A stretch of DNA of 64,000 nucleotides from Streptomyces eurocidicus (GTDB taxonomy: Bacteria > Actinomycetota > Actinomycetes > Streptomycetales > Streptomycetaceae), in assembly GCF_002891295.1 (NCBI RefSeq), contig NZ_LGUI01000008.1:310001-374000 (forward strand), in the 5' to 3' direction. The translations under genes were made by a program, and so were the position numbers. Shown one piece after another: positions 1 through 8,047 of this stretch. Under the pieces are notes generated by a model. It ran no database searches. It saw only the letters and a list, made by a program, of their open reading frames with translations, and had not been told where the DNA came from. Numbering within the stretch: the first letter of the stretch is position 1; each line of letters begins with the position of its first letter.

Positions 1-1
1 C

Positions 2-1051
2 ATGACCGACCTCGGCTACGAGCGCGGGGCCGGCGCCGACCTCGCCAACCACGGCCCCATGGGCGCCGAGGCCCTGGCCGTGCTCGGCCACGGCGACGAG
101 GTCGCCGCGTGGGTCGAGGGCTACCGCACGGCCATGCCCCACCACGAGGTGCCCGCGCGGAGCTTCCCGCTCGACCCGGCCGACGAGACGTCCTGGCGGC
201 CGGCCCTCGGCGACTTCTCCCGGGCCGGCGACTGGGAGCAGCTCTTCGCCCGCGAACTCGCGGACGAAGCCTGGCGCGGCGTCGTCGCGCGCTGGTGGCC
301 CCGGCTGCTGCCCGGTCTGCTGGCCGGCCTGACGCACGGCCTGATCCGCACCGCCCACGCGGTCCGCTCCCTCGCCGCCGCCCCGGTGCCCACGCCACAC
401 CAGCTCACGGAGCTGTCCCGGGGCCTCGCCTACTGGGCGGCCCGCTTCGCCCACCTCCCCGGCCAGGTGCGGATGCGCGGCGGCCTGGACCTGGCCGGCG
501 CGGTCGCCGCGCTGCCGCGCACCCCGTTCCCGGGCGAGCGGGACCGGGCCATGACGGCCCGCCGCCTCGCCCGCCCCGACGAGCTCGCAGGCTGGTCCGA
601 GGCGCTCGACGCCCTCGCCCCGGGCCGCGCGGAGTGGGTGCTCAGTGAGATGACCACGGAGTTCGCCGGGGTCTATCTGGGCCACCCCGAGGTCTTCCCG
701 ATCCCCCTCGTGCACGGCGTCACGGCACCCGCCGCGGCGCGCCTCGTCCTGCCCCACCTGCCGGTGGAGCTCCACGAGCCGACGGTGGCCGCGCTCTGGC
801 AGGTGCACGCGGCGTTCCTGCTGGCCTTCACGGCGGACCGGGGCGGCGAGGCGGTGGCGGCGCGCGAGGCCGCGGAGACGGAGCTGCCGTCCTTCGGGGA
901 GCTCGCCGCGCGGGCGGTGGAGCACGGGGACGAGCACGTACTGAAGTTCACGGAGGCGTGCGCGAGGGAGCACGCGCTGCGGCCGGACCCGCGGTTCGCG
1001 GCGGCGGCGCTGGCGGCGCAGCGGCGCATCGAGCCGGTGGACTGGGCGTAG
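2..1051 (+). CDS. Questin oxidase-like family protein (DUF4243), 5' end probably outside the window
   Basis: The frame is open from the first bases and ends at TAG (1049-1051). The protein resembles the questin oxidase-like family (DUF4243), oxidoreductases named after a fungal Baeyer-Villiger-type anthraquinone enzyme. Its true role in actinobacteria is not known to me. Seen here are the NHGPM block near the N-terminus, a WWPRLLPG block near residue 98, and a C-terminal HGDEHVLKFTEA block. A full-length paralogue lies at 13486-14568 on the other strand and has about 18 more residues before its NHGPM block. So the ATG at position 2 is probably internal and the gene starts upstream. It converges on recQ across repeat copy a. 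Confidence 0.75.
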   Translation: MTDLGYERGAGADLANHGPMGAEALAVLGHGDEVAAWVEGYRTAMPHHEVPARSFPLDPADETSWRPALGDFSRAGDWEQLFARELADEAWRGVVARWWPRLLPGLLAGLTHGLIRTAHAVRSLAAAPVPTPHQLTELSRGLAYWAARFAHLPGQVRMRGGLDLAGAVAALPRTPFPGERDRAMTARRLARPDELAGWSEALDALAPGRAEWVLSEMTTEFAGVYLGHPEVFPIPLVHGVTAPAAARLVLPHLPVELHEPTVAALWQVHAAFLLAFTADRGGEAVAAREAAETELPSFGELAARAVEHGDEHVLKFTEACAREHALRPDPRFAAAALAAQRRIEPVDWA

Positions 1052-1053
1052 GG

Positions 1054-1203
1054 GGGCTCCGCCCCGGACCTCGGTCCGGGGCGCCGGACGGGCTGAAATC
1101 AGCCCGTCCGGCGCTTGAGGACACCGCGCGGAGCGCGGAAAGGGGGCCCGGGGGCTCGCCCCCGGTTACGGGAAGGGGCGGGGTGGGGAAAAGGCCGCCC
1201 GCC
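1054..1203. repeat. Modular intergenic inverted repeat, copy a
   Basis: One of seven related elements in this window. The core at 1081-1114 is a palindrome with 16-bp perfect arms around AA (half-site GACGGGCTGA / TCAGCCCGTC). It is followed by a CCGCGCGGAGCGCGG hairpin, a second GC hairpin, and an outer arm ending GGGAAGGGGCGGGG. It lies between convergent genes, so it could terminate both transcripts. Confidence 0.85.
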
Positions 1204-1214
1204 AGGGCCACCCG

Positions 1215-3095
1215 CTACGCGGCGGGCACCCCCAGCAGCCCCAGGATCGCCTCGCCGTGCTTCGCGAGCTTGCTCTCGCCCACGCCGCTGACCCCCGCCA
1301 GCTCGTCCAGCGACGACGGCGAGACCGTGGCGATCTCCCGGAGCGTCGCGTCGTGGAAGATCACGTACGCGGGCACCCCCAGCTCCTTCGCCGTCGCCGC
1401 CCGCCACGCCCGCAGCGCCTCGAAGACCGGCACCGCCTCGGCGGGCAGGTCCACGGGCGCGGCCCGCTTGCCGGAGCCGCCGGACCGGGACGAGCTCTTC
1501 GCGGCGCGGGCCGGCTTCTCGGGCTCGCGCCGCAGCAGCACCTCGCGCTGTCTGCCCAGCACCTCCGCGCTGGTGTCGGTGAGGACCAGCGTGCCGTAGT
1601 CGCCCTCGACGGCGAGCAGGCCCTGGGCCAGCAGCTGCCGCACCACGCCCCGCCACTCCGCGACGCTCAGCTCGGTGCCGATGCCGAAGACGGTCAGGCC
1701 GTCGTGGTCGTGCTGGATGACCTTGGCGGTCTTCTTGCCCAGCAGGATGTCGATGATCTGCCCCGCGCCGAACTTCTGCCGCCGCTCCCGGGCCAGCCGC
1801 AGCACGGCCGAGAGGAACTTCTGGGCGGCGATCGTGCCGTCCCAGGTCTCGGCGGGCGTCAGGCAGGTGTCGCAATTGCCGCAGGGGCCGCTCGCCTGCC
1901 CGAAGTACGCGAGCAGGCGCACCCGCCGGCACTCGACCGTCTCGCACAGCGCCAGCATCGCGTCGAGGTGCGCGCCGAGCTTGCGGCGGTGGGCGTCGTC
2001 GCCCTCCGAGCCGTCGATCATCTTGCGCTGCTGGACGACGTCCTGGAGTCCGTAGGCCAGCCAGGCCGTGGACGGCTGGCCGTCGCGCCCGGCGCGGCCG
2101 GTCTCCTGGTAGTAGCCCTCGACGGACTTGGGGAGGTCGAGGTGGGCGACGAAGCGGACGTCCGGCTTGTCGATGCCCATGCCGAAGGCGATCGTGGCCA
2201 CCACGACCACGCCGTCCTCCCGCAGGAAGCGCGACTGGTTCGCGGCGCGCGTCGCCGCGTCCAGGCCCGCGTGGTACGGCACGGCGTCGATGCCGTTGGC
2301 CACGAGGAAGCCGGCCGTGTCCTCCACGCCCCTGCGGGACAGGCAGTAGACGACGCCCGCGTCACCGGAGTGCTCGGTGTGCAGCAGCTCCAGGAGCTGC
2401 TTCTTCGGGTCGTTCTTCGGCACGATCCGGTACTGGATGTTCGGGCGGTCGAAGCTCGCGACGAAGTGCCGGGCGTCCGTAAGGTTCAGCCGCGCCGCGA
2501 TCTCGCCGTGGGTGGCCTCCGTGGCGGTCGCGGTCAGCGCGATGCGCGGCACGTCCGGCCAGCGCTCGTGCAGCTGGGAGAGGGCCAGGTAGTCGGGCCG
2601 GAAGTCGTGGCCCCACTGGGCCACGCAGTGCGCCTCGTCGATGGCGAACAGCGCGATCTTGCCGCGGTCGAGCAGCCGCAGCGTCGACTCCACGCGCAGC
2701 CGCTCCGGGGCCAGGTAGAGCAGGTCGAGCTCACCCGCCAGGAACTCGGCCTCGACCATCCGCCGCTCGTCGAGGTCCTGCGTGGAGTTCAGGAACCCGG
2801 CCCGGACCCCGAGCGCCCGCAGGGCGTCGACCTGGTCCTGCATGAGGGCGATCAGGGGAGAGATCACGACGCCGACGCCCGGCCGGACGAGCGCCGGGAT
2901 CTGGTAGCAGAGCGACTTGCCGCCACCGGTCGGCATCAGGACGAGCGCGTCGCCGCCGGCGACGACGCGCTCGATGATCGTTTCCTGCTCGCCCCGGAAC
3001 GCGTCGTAACCGAAGACGCGCCGCAGGCAGCTCAGGGCCTCGCTGGGGTCTGTGCCGGGGTTTGTGGGGCAGGCGGTCTCAGTGGGGTCGGCCAT
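1215..3095 (-). CDS. recQ: ATP-dependent DNA helicase RecQ
   Basis: 3'-5' superfamily 2 DNA helicase for recombination repair and processing of stalled forks. Visible features are Walker A (MPTGGGKSLCYQ, about residue 54), the DEAH box (AIDEAHCVAQWGHDFRPDY), the late helicase motif QETGRAGRDG, the RQC zinc-binding cysteines (CRRVRLLAYFG...CGNCDTC), a winged-helix stretch, and a C-terminal HRDC domain (about residues 545-620). At 626 aa it is full length for an RQC-plus-HRDC RecQ. The ATG at 3095 gives the expected N-terminus. Repeat copy b lies upstream and copy a downstream. Confidence 0.95.
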   Translation of the reverse strand: MADPTETACPTNPGTDPSEALSCLRRVFGYDAFRGEQETIIERVVAGGDALVLMPTGGGKSLCYQIPALVRPGVGVVISPLIALMQDQVDALRALGVRAGFLNSTQDLDERRMVEAEFLAGELDLLYLAPERLRVESTLRLLDRGKIALFAIDEAHCVAQWGHDFRPDYLALSQLHERWPDVPRIALTATATEATHGEIAARLNLTDARHFVASFDRPNIQYRIVPKNDPKKQLLELLHTEHSGDAGVVYCLSRRGVEDTAGFLVANGIDAVPYHAGLDAATRAANQSRFLREDGVVVVATIAFGMGIDKPDVRFVAHLDLPKSVEGYYQETGRAGRDGQPSTAWLAYGLQDVVQQRKMIDGSEGDDAHRRKLGAHLDAMLALCETVECRRVRLLAYFGQASGPCGNCDTCLTPAETWDGTIAAQKFLSAVLRLARERRQKFGAGQIIDILLGKKTAKVIQHDHDGLTVFGIGTELSVAEWRGVVRQLLAQGLLAVEGDYGTLVLTDTSAEVLGRQREVLLRREPEKPARAAKSSSRSGGSGKRAAPVDLPAEAVPVFEALRAWRAATAKELGVPAYVIFHDATLREIATVSPSSLDELAGVSGVGESKLAKHGEAILGLLGVPAA

Positions 3096-3164
3096 TCGGA
3101 AAGTCTACGAGGATCGGCTGACACGGATGGGTGATGTGGATAAGTGGGGGGGGGCGGAGGGGTG

Positions 3165-3382
3165 GGGCGCGCCTGCGGCGGGCCTTTTCCCCTACCCGCC
3201 CCTTCCCGAATGTCCTCAAACTCCCCCAGCTACCGCTGGGAGGTGCCCCCAGACGGGCTGAAAATCAGCCCGTCCGGCGCTTGAGGACCGGGGTCCGGGG
3301 CGGAGCCCCGCACGCGGCGGAGCCGCACATCGGATGCAGCGGGAAGGGGCGGGGCTGGGGAAAAGCCCCGCGCAGCGGCACC
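3165..3382. repeat. Modular intergenic inverted repeat, copy b
   Basis: Full-length form of the element. The left arm (about 3165-3209) reads CCCCTACCCGCCCCTTCCCG at its inner edge. The right arm (about 3340-3382) is its inverse (GGGAAGGGGCGGGG...CAGCGGCACC). Between them are a TCCTCAAACTCCCCCAGCTA module, the GACGGGCTGA/TCAGCCCGTC core (3252-3274), a GGGGTCCGGGGCGGAGCCCC hairpin and an extra GCGGCGGAGCCGC insert. It separates the nuclease-TerD gene from recQ, both on the minus strand. Confidence 0.85.
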
Positions 3383-3394
3383 CCCCACCCCCCC

Positions 3395-5509
3395 CTACGC
3401 CACCTCGATCCCAAACTCCCGCACCAGCGCCTCCAGCCCGCCCCCATACCCCTGCCCGCCCAGCACGAAGTCCCAGTCGCCGTTGGCGCGCCGTCGGAAG
3501 GAGCCCAGGACCAGGGCCGTCTCCCCGGGGCGTCCGTCGGAGACCTCCAGCTGCCCGAGCTCGGCCCCCGACGCGTCGCACAGCCGGATCCGGGCGTCCG
3601 TGAACCCCGTCAGATCGGCCCTCGGGTCCACCTGCGGGTCCACGGCCGCGACGAGGACGAGCCGGTCGGCGGTGGCCGGCAGCGTGTCGAAGGACACCCG
3701 GACCGCGGCCTTGTCCTCGGCGGCCGGCGGGACGCTGCGGACGGAGCCGTCCGGGGTGGCCGGATTGTTGTAGAAGACGAAGTGGTCGTCGCTGAGCACC
3801 TGGGTGCCCCGGCAGACGAGGGCGCAGATGTCGAGGGCGACGCCGCCGCTCCAGGACATGCCGAGGACGTTGTGCGCGGCGGCGGGGTCCGGCGCCGCGC
3901 CGCCCTCCGGGCCACCGGTCCCGGCGCCCGTACCCGTACCGCCCGCGCCCGCGTCCGTGCCCGCACCCGCCGAGGCCCCCCGCCGCGGCGGCGTCGCGCT
4001 GGTGTCGCCCAGCCGCCCACGCAGCCCGTGCCGCCCCAGCAGCCCCACCAGCTCCTCGCCGGACACCAGGGTCAGCGGCTTGCCGTTGGCGAAGGCGTAC
4101 GAACCGGGGCCGAAGCCCGACGTCGTCACCAGGACGCCCTTGTTCGCACCGGCGCCCTGCACCGTCCCGTACAGGTCCCGCACCGCGGTCGGCGGCACCG
4201 TCTTGCGGTAGCGCTTCACCTGGACGATGATCCGGCCGCCGCTGATCGGGTCCGGGTCCAGGGCCTCGACGTCCACGCCGCCGTCGTTGGACCGCTGCGT
4301 CATCACCGCGCGCATGCCCCGGGCCCGGAACAGCTGGGCGACGAGCTGTTCGAACTCGATGGGGTCCATGGCGTAGAGGTCCGGGTCCTCGCCCCCGCCG
4401 TGCGAGACGACGCCCTGCCCGACCTCGTCGGGCATCCGGCCGGGCCGCACCGCCGTGAGCTGGTCGGGGCGGGCCGACAACTGCCCGCCCAGCCCGTCGG
4501 TCAGGCAGTCCACGGCGCTGACCTGCTCCAGCCGCAGCCCCTCGAAGACGGGCCGCGAGACCGCGACCGCGGCGAGAACGATCTCGGCGCGGCGGCCCGT
4601 GGCCGGGTCGTGGTCGTCGACGAAGCCGTTGACCGAGACCGACTCCAGCGCGCCGAACTCGTCGGCGGCGAAGAGCTCGCGCAGGACCAGCAGCACGGAC
4701 TGGGCCAGTACGTCGCGGTGGATCGCCCGCCGCTGCGCCACCGGCCGGGCGGTCTCCTTGTCCTGGTCGGCGGTGGGCATGTAGCGCACGGACTTCGCGG
4801 CGGGCACGAGGTCGTACCCCGGCAGCTCCCAGGTCAGCACGAGCTGCCGGGCGCCCGGGTCGTAGGCGGCGGAGAGCTGGTGCGGGAACTCCTCGGGCCA
4901 GGCGGCGGAGGCGTAGAGCGCGGCGGAGAAGTACTCGACGACGGCGTCGGGGTCGCGGCGGCGCAGCGCCGCGGTCATCTCCTCGACGCCCGCGTTGTGC
5001 GCCCGGGTCTCGGCGAGCCGGTCGGCGGCCCACTGCTCGTACTGCTGCCGGTAGGCGGCCAGCTGCTGCTGACGCTGTGCCTCGGCGAGCTGGGCCGTGT
5101 GCCAGTCCTGCTCGAACTGCGGCCGGGCGAAGCGGTAGAGGGCGGGGTCGGGCATGGGTACGGGGCGGGCGAGGTGGCCCGGCTGGAACGGCTCGACCTC
5201 CTCGGACCGGCGCAGCGCCGCCGCCGTGAAGGCGGGTTCTCCGCAGCCCGTGAGCAGAACACCCGTCAACTCCGCGACCCGCGCGTCGAGCTCCTCGGTG
5301 CGGCGCCGCGCCCCGGCCTCCCGCCGCTGCCGGTAGGCCGCGCGCTGCTCGCGGTCGAGCCGGGCGGCCTCCCGCTCGTGCGCGCGCTGTTGCCGCTCCT
5401 GCTCACGCTGGGCCTGCGTCCGCTCCCGGTGTTCGGCCTCCCGCTGGCGCTGCTGCTGGCGCTGCGCCTCGGCCCAGATGCCTATCAGTCCGTTGGAGCG
5501 ACGACTCAT
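3395..5509 (-). CDS. Mrr-type restriction endonuclease fused to a TerD domain
   Basis: A 704-residue multidomain protein. Residues about 10-75 are Gln/Arg/Glu-rich and look coiled-coil. A DUF-like middle region follows. At about 375-505 is an Mrr_cat-like PD-(D/E)XK nuclease: the NDGGVDV aspartate, then IIVQVKRYRK supplying the QxK variant of the catalytic motif. A low-complexity Gly/Ala/Thr linker joins this to a C-terminal TerD domain (about 548-704; ALDICALVC, DDHFVFYNN). Mrr domains cut modified DNA; TerD domains bind calcium in tellurite/stress and phage-related Ter systems. The joint role is unknown, with defence or envelope stress plausible. It stands alone; no ter operon is in the window. 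Confidence 0.8.
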   Translation of the reverse strand: MSRRSNGLIGIWAEAQRQQQRQREAEHRERTQAQREQERQQRAHEREAARLDREQRAAYRQRREAGARRRTEELDARVAELTGVLLTGCGEPAFTAAALRRSEEVEPFQPGHLARPVPMPDPALYRFARPQFEQDWHTAQLAEAQRQQQLAAYRQQYEQWAADRLAETRAHNAGVEEMTAALRRRDPDAVVEYFSAALYASAAWPEEFPHQLSAAYDPGARQLVLTWELPGYDLVPAAKSVRYMPTADQDKETARPVAQRRAIHRDVLAQSVLLVLRELFAADEFGALESVSVNGFVDDHDPATGRRAEIVLAAVAVSRPVFEGLRLEQVSAVDCLTDGLGGQLSARPDQLTAVRPGRMPDEVGQGVVSHGGGEDPDLYAMDPIEFEQLVAQLFRARGMRAVMTQRSNDGGVDVEALDPDPISGGRIIVQVKRYRKTVPPTAVRDLYGTVQGAGANKGVLVTTSGFGPGSYAFANGKPLTLVSGEELVGLLGRHGLRGRLGDTSATPPRRGASAGAGTDAGAGGTGTGAGTGGPEGGAAPDPAAAHNVLGMSWSGGVALDICALVCRGTQVLSDDHFVFYNNPATPDGSVRSVPPAAEDKAAVRVSFDTLPATADRLVLVAAVDPQVDPRADLTGFTDARIRLCDASGAELGQLEVSDGRPGETALVLGSFRRRANGDWDFVLGGQGYGGGLEALVREFGIEVA

Positions 5510-6090
5510 GCGGATACATGTCCTCCCCCCGAGACCTGAGGGGTCCCGGAAAAACCACGCACTGGCCCCGAAAACCAGCGGTCATGAGTCGACTTTAGTC
5601 ACATTAGTAGGCGTAATCCGCCTGGATGGATCTTCTCGGCGTGGCCCGGCGTGGGCCGTGTGGACGCCTTCCCCGGGGACCGCCGCCGTGCGGTGCCGGG
5701 CCGGGGCCGGGTTCGAGCCGGGACGTACGAGGGGCGGTCCGCCGGGCCTGGCCGGAAGCTCGCGCTCCGCGTCCGGTCCGCCGGGCATCCGGCCATGGCG
5801 CGTTCCTTTGCCCGGGCTATGCGTCCTGCGAAATCGCAGCCGCCGGCCGGCCCGCCCGGTGAAGGTTTACGGCCAGTGTCGGACTGGCCGCCGCACAGGC
5901 TTGCCGAAAGGCGTTTCGCACGGGAATGCGGCCGCGCGGAACGCCCGGTTTTCAAGGAAATTCACTGACGCGAAACACCGCTGTCTTCCCGGCGTGCCGC
6001 CCGTAGGTTTCTCGAACGAGGCGAGTGCCTCGGGAAGTTGCCCGGTGGAATACCCCGGGCGACCGTGAAGCCGTCGGAAAGGAAGGCAAC
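5510..6090. other. Long intergenic region, divergent promoters
   Basis: 581 bp between the start of the nuclease-TerD gene (minus strand) and the secreted protein gene (plus strand). Part of it (about 5585-5620) is locally AT-richer and could hold a promoter. The ORFs here are short, overlap on both strands and lack matching start sites, so I see no gene. Confidence 0.5.
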
Positions 6091-6591
6091 ATGACCAGGA
6101 TCAGGAACGCCGCCGTCGCCGTGACCGCGGCCGCCCTGCTCGGCGGGGGCCTGCTGGCCTCCGGAACCGCCACCGCGGCCGGCCACCCGGCCGATCCCGG
6201 TGACGTCTGGTACACGTTCCAGAATTTCAGCACGGACCGCAACCTCGACGCGTACGGCGGCACGCACGCCAGGTCGTACAGCCCCGACGGGACCATGGAC
6301 CAGGAGTTCCGTCTCGTCACCGGAAAGCACCCCGGCTACCAGGTGGCGAGCAAGCGGCACGCGAACATGTGCTTCACGGCCAAGGGCATCAACAAGGAGA
6401 TCACGCTGGAGAGCTGCAACAGCAATCTCCAGTCGCAGTACTGGAATTACGACATCAAGGACTCGGGCTCGTCCTTCCAGAGCCGTAAATTCCCGCAGGG
6501 CTGTATCCAGGACAACGGCACCGCCAACGCGGTGGTACTCCGCGCCTGCAACGGCGGCGACCTCCAGCGTTACCTGCCGCTGGTCGTCTGA
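6091..6591 (+). CDS. Small secreted ricin-B-like (beta-trefoil) protein
   Basis: 166 residues with a clear Sec signal peptide (MTRIRN, a hydrophobic core, then TATAAG as probable cleavage site near residue 31). The mature part has four cysteines in the pattern CFTAKG / CNSN / CIQDNG / CNGGD, plus a QYW motif like the QxW of ricin-type carbohydrate-binding trefoils. It probably binds a glycan outside the cell; only about one trefoil repeat set is visible and there is no catalytic domain. An AAAGGAAGG ribosome site precedes the ATG. A hairpin terminator follows at 6631-6660. Confidence 0.7.
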   Translation: MTRIRNAAVAVTAAALLGGGLLASGTATAAGHPADPGDVWYTFQNFSTDRNLDAYGGTHARSYSPDGTMDQEFRLVTGKHPGYQVASKRHANMCFTAKGINKEITLESCNSNLQSQYWNYDIKDSGSSFQSRKFPQGCIQDNGTANAVVLRACNGGDLQRYLPLVV

Positions 6592-6630
6592 CCCTCCGTA
6601 GTCCCGCCGAACGGAGCCCGAAAAACCGGA

Positions 6631-6660
6631 GGCCCTCCCGTCATGAACGACGGAAGGGCC
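6631..6660. terminator. Hairpin terminator
   Basis: GGCCCTCCCGTC and GACGGAAGGGCC form a stem with one mismatch around a short loop, just after the secreted protein gene and before the 3' end of the tRNA on the opposite strand. Confidence 0.75.
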
Positions 6661-6674
6661 TTCGGCCTTCACGG

Positions 6675-6747
6675 TGCCCCCGGGCAGATTCGAACTGCCG
6701 ACACCCGCTTTAGGAGAGCGGTGCTCTATCCCCTGAGCTACGGAGGC
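6675..6747 (-). tRNA. tRNA-Arg (anticodon CCT)
   Basis: The 73-nt reverse-strand cloverleaf has acceptor GCCTCCG paired with CGGGGGC (one G-U), anticodon stem CCGCT/AGCGG with loop CTCCTAA (anticodon CCT, reads AGG), T-arm GGCAG-TTCGAAT-CTGCC and discriminator A. CCA is not encoded. Its 3' side is a possible integration site, but no integrase lies nearby. Confidence 0.93.
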
Positions 6748-6791
6748 GAGGCAGGGCCGCCGTCAGTGTAGCGGGTGGTGGGGGCGGAGGG

Positions 6792-7163
6792 TCAGGTGGC
6801 GAGGGACCAGGAGAGGGTGTGGTCCGTCGCCGTCAGGGCCGCGAGGACGATCAGGTCCGCCGCGCCCAGGGTCAGGCCCAGGGCGGCGCGGCCCCGGCGG
6901 GTGGTGTTCCGGCGGAGGGCCAGGGTCGCCAGGGTCAGGGCGACCGGGCCCAGGACCAGGTTGAAGACCAGCAGGCCGACCAGGCCCAGGACGAACGACC
7001 AGACCGCCATCGAGTCCGCGTCCGAGCGCCGGGGACCCCGGCCGGCGGGCTCCCGGGGGTCCCGGTCGGCGGCCTCGATCATGTTCCGGTCGGCGGTCGC
7101 CCCGGGGGTCTCCTCGGGGGCGGTCCGCGCGGGAGTGGTGTGGTCCGTCGTCGTGGTCGTCAT
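6792..7163 (-). CDS. DUF4190-like small membrane protein
   Basis: 123 residues. A polar Thr/Asp/Arg-rich N-terminal half is followed by two hydrophobic helices (SFVLGLVGLLVFNLVLGPVA and a second at about 95-115) separated by LRRNTTRRGRA. This is the usual DUF4190 arrangement. Function is unknown. It starts 1 nt after the stop of the 49-residue membrane peptide gene, so the two form an operon. They are transcribed away from a FabR-like TetR regulator whose presumed operator lies upstream. Confidence 0.7.
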   Translation of the reverse strand: MTTTTTDHTTPARTAPEETPGATADRNMIEAADRDPREPAGRGPRRSDADSMAVWSFVLGLVGLLVFNLVLGPVALTLATLALRRNTTRRGRAALGLTLGAADLIVLAALTATDHTLSWSLAT

Positions 7164-7164
7164 G

Positions 7165-7314
7165 TCAGCGCTCCCTCAGGTGTTCGCGGACCGAGAAGGC
7201 CAGCAGCCAGAGGGCGATGGCCCCGGCCGCCGGGAGGAGGACCGGGAGCGGGGTGTGTGCCGCGGCTCCCACCAGGACCCCCAGGACGAGGAGGGCTGCG
7301 ACGAGGAAGATCAT
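7165..7314 (-). CDS. 49-residue membrane peptide
   Basis: The ATG at 7314 is preceded by AAAGGAAG. The product (MIFLVAALLVLGVLVGAAAH...) has two hydrophobic segments with a short turn and a charged end (SVREHLRER). A longer reading frame starts at 7434 but would run through the operator region and has no ribosome site. Function is unknown. It is the first gene of the divergent operon facing the TetR regulator and is probably repressed by it. Confidence 0.7.
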   Translation of the reverse strand: MIFLVAALLVLGVLVGAAAHTPLPVLLPAAGAIALWLLAFSVREHLRER

Positions 7315-7330
7315 CACGCTTCCTTTCTCG

Positions 7331-7420
7331 GTGAACAGTTGTAGTGACAGTTGTTCACTGAAGTCGGTTCGAGCGTACCCCCTCCTGGCTCCGTCCGGCA
7401 AACAGTTGTTTACTGACTCC
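7331..7420. promoter_or_regulatory. Putative FabR-like TetR operator sites
   Basis: GTGAACA (7331-7337) and TGTTCAC (7352-7358) form a 7-bp perfect inverted repeat. The region contains three imperfect copies of an ACA-GT-TGT centre: near 7335-7342 and 7347-7356, and again at 7411-7420 next to the regulator start. All lie between the divergent starts at 7314 and 7421. Confidence 0.65.
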
Positions 7421-8047
7421 ATGAGCAGCAACACCCTCGGCGTCCGGCAGGCCCAGAAGCTGAAGACCCGGCAGGCACTCCTCGACGCCGGGCTGCGGCT
7501 GCTGGAGGAGCAGAGCCTCAGCAGCCTGGGGCTGCGGGAGGTGACCCGGGTCGTGGGGGTGGCGCCCGCCGCGTTCTACCGCCATTTCCGGGACATGGCC
7601 GACCTCGGGGTGGCCCTGGTGGAGGAGTCGCTGGGCAGCCTGCACGTCGTGGTGCGGGCCGTGCTCGCGGAGCAGTCGGAGGCCGAGGAGGTCATCGACG
7701 GCAGCGTCGACGCCGTGGCGGAGCACGTGGCCCTGCACCCGGCGCACGTACGGTTCATCGCGCGGGAGCGGCACGGCGGGGTGCGCGCCGTCCGGGAGGC
7801 CATCGGGGCCGAGCTGGACCGGTTCGGGGACGAGGTCGCCGAGGCCCTCGCCGCGCAGGAGCTCTCGGCGGGGTGGAGCGCCGGGGACGTCCGCATGCTC
7901 GCGGGGCTCTACGTCGACCACCTGGTGATGACCGCGTCCGCGTTCATCGAGGCGGCCGACGCCGGGGAGCGGCGGCGCATCGCCGACACCGCGCGCCGGC
8001 AGCTGCGGCTGATCAGCCTGGGGCGGCGCCACTGGCAGGACGGCTGA
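7421..8047 (+). CDS. TetR-family regulator resembling FabR
   Basis: 208 residues. The N-terminal HTH (SSLGLREVTRVVGVAPAAF, then YRHFRDMADLGVALVEES) and the RERHGG...VREAI stretch follow the layout of the fatty-acid regulator FabR more closely than generic TetR proteins. That suggests an acyl-chain ligand (inference). The chosen ATG at 7421 starts MSSNTLGVRQAQKLKTR and follows the operator region directly. The 3' end overlaps the convergent metalloprotease gene by 35 nt. Confidence 0.8.
   Translation: MSSNTLGVRQAQKLKTRQALLDAGLRLLEEQSLSSLGLREVTRVVGVAPAAFYRHFRDMADLGVALVEESLGSLHVVVRAVLAEQSEAEEVIDGSVDAVAEHVALHPAHVRFIARERHGGVRAVREAIGAELDRFGDEVAEALAAQELSAGWSAGDVRMLAGLYVDHLVMTASAFIEAADAGERRRIADTARRQLRLISLGRRHWQDG

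Noticed and set aside
1257..3134. 625-codon plus-strand frame opposite recQ
   Set aside because: Antisense artefact of GC-rich codons; recQ motifs on the minus strand are unambiguous.
3395..5509. Type I/III restriction system component
   Set aside because: No methylase or helicase partner; the domain is of the stand-alone Mrr type.
5599..5955. Possible gene in the 581-bp gap
   Set aside because: Basic low-complexity translation, no ribosome site, and overlapping equally plausible frames on the other strand.
6675..6747. tRNA-Arg as an integration site with a genomic island
   Set aside because: No integrase, excisionase or duplicated tRNA end is seen nearby. The same holds for tRNA-Ala at 52178.
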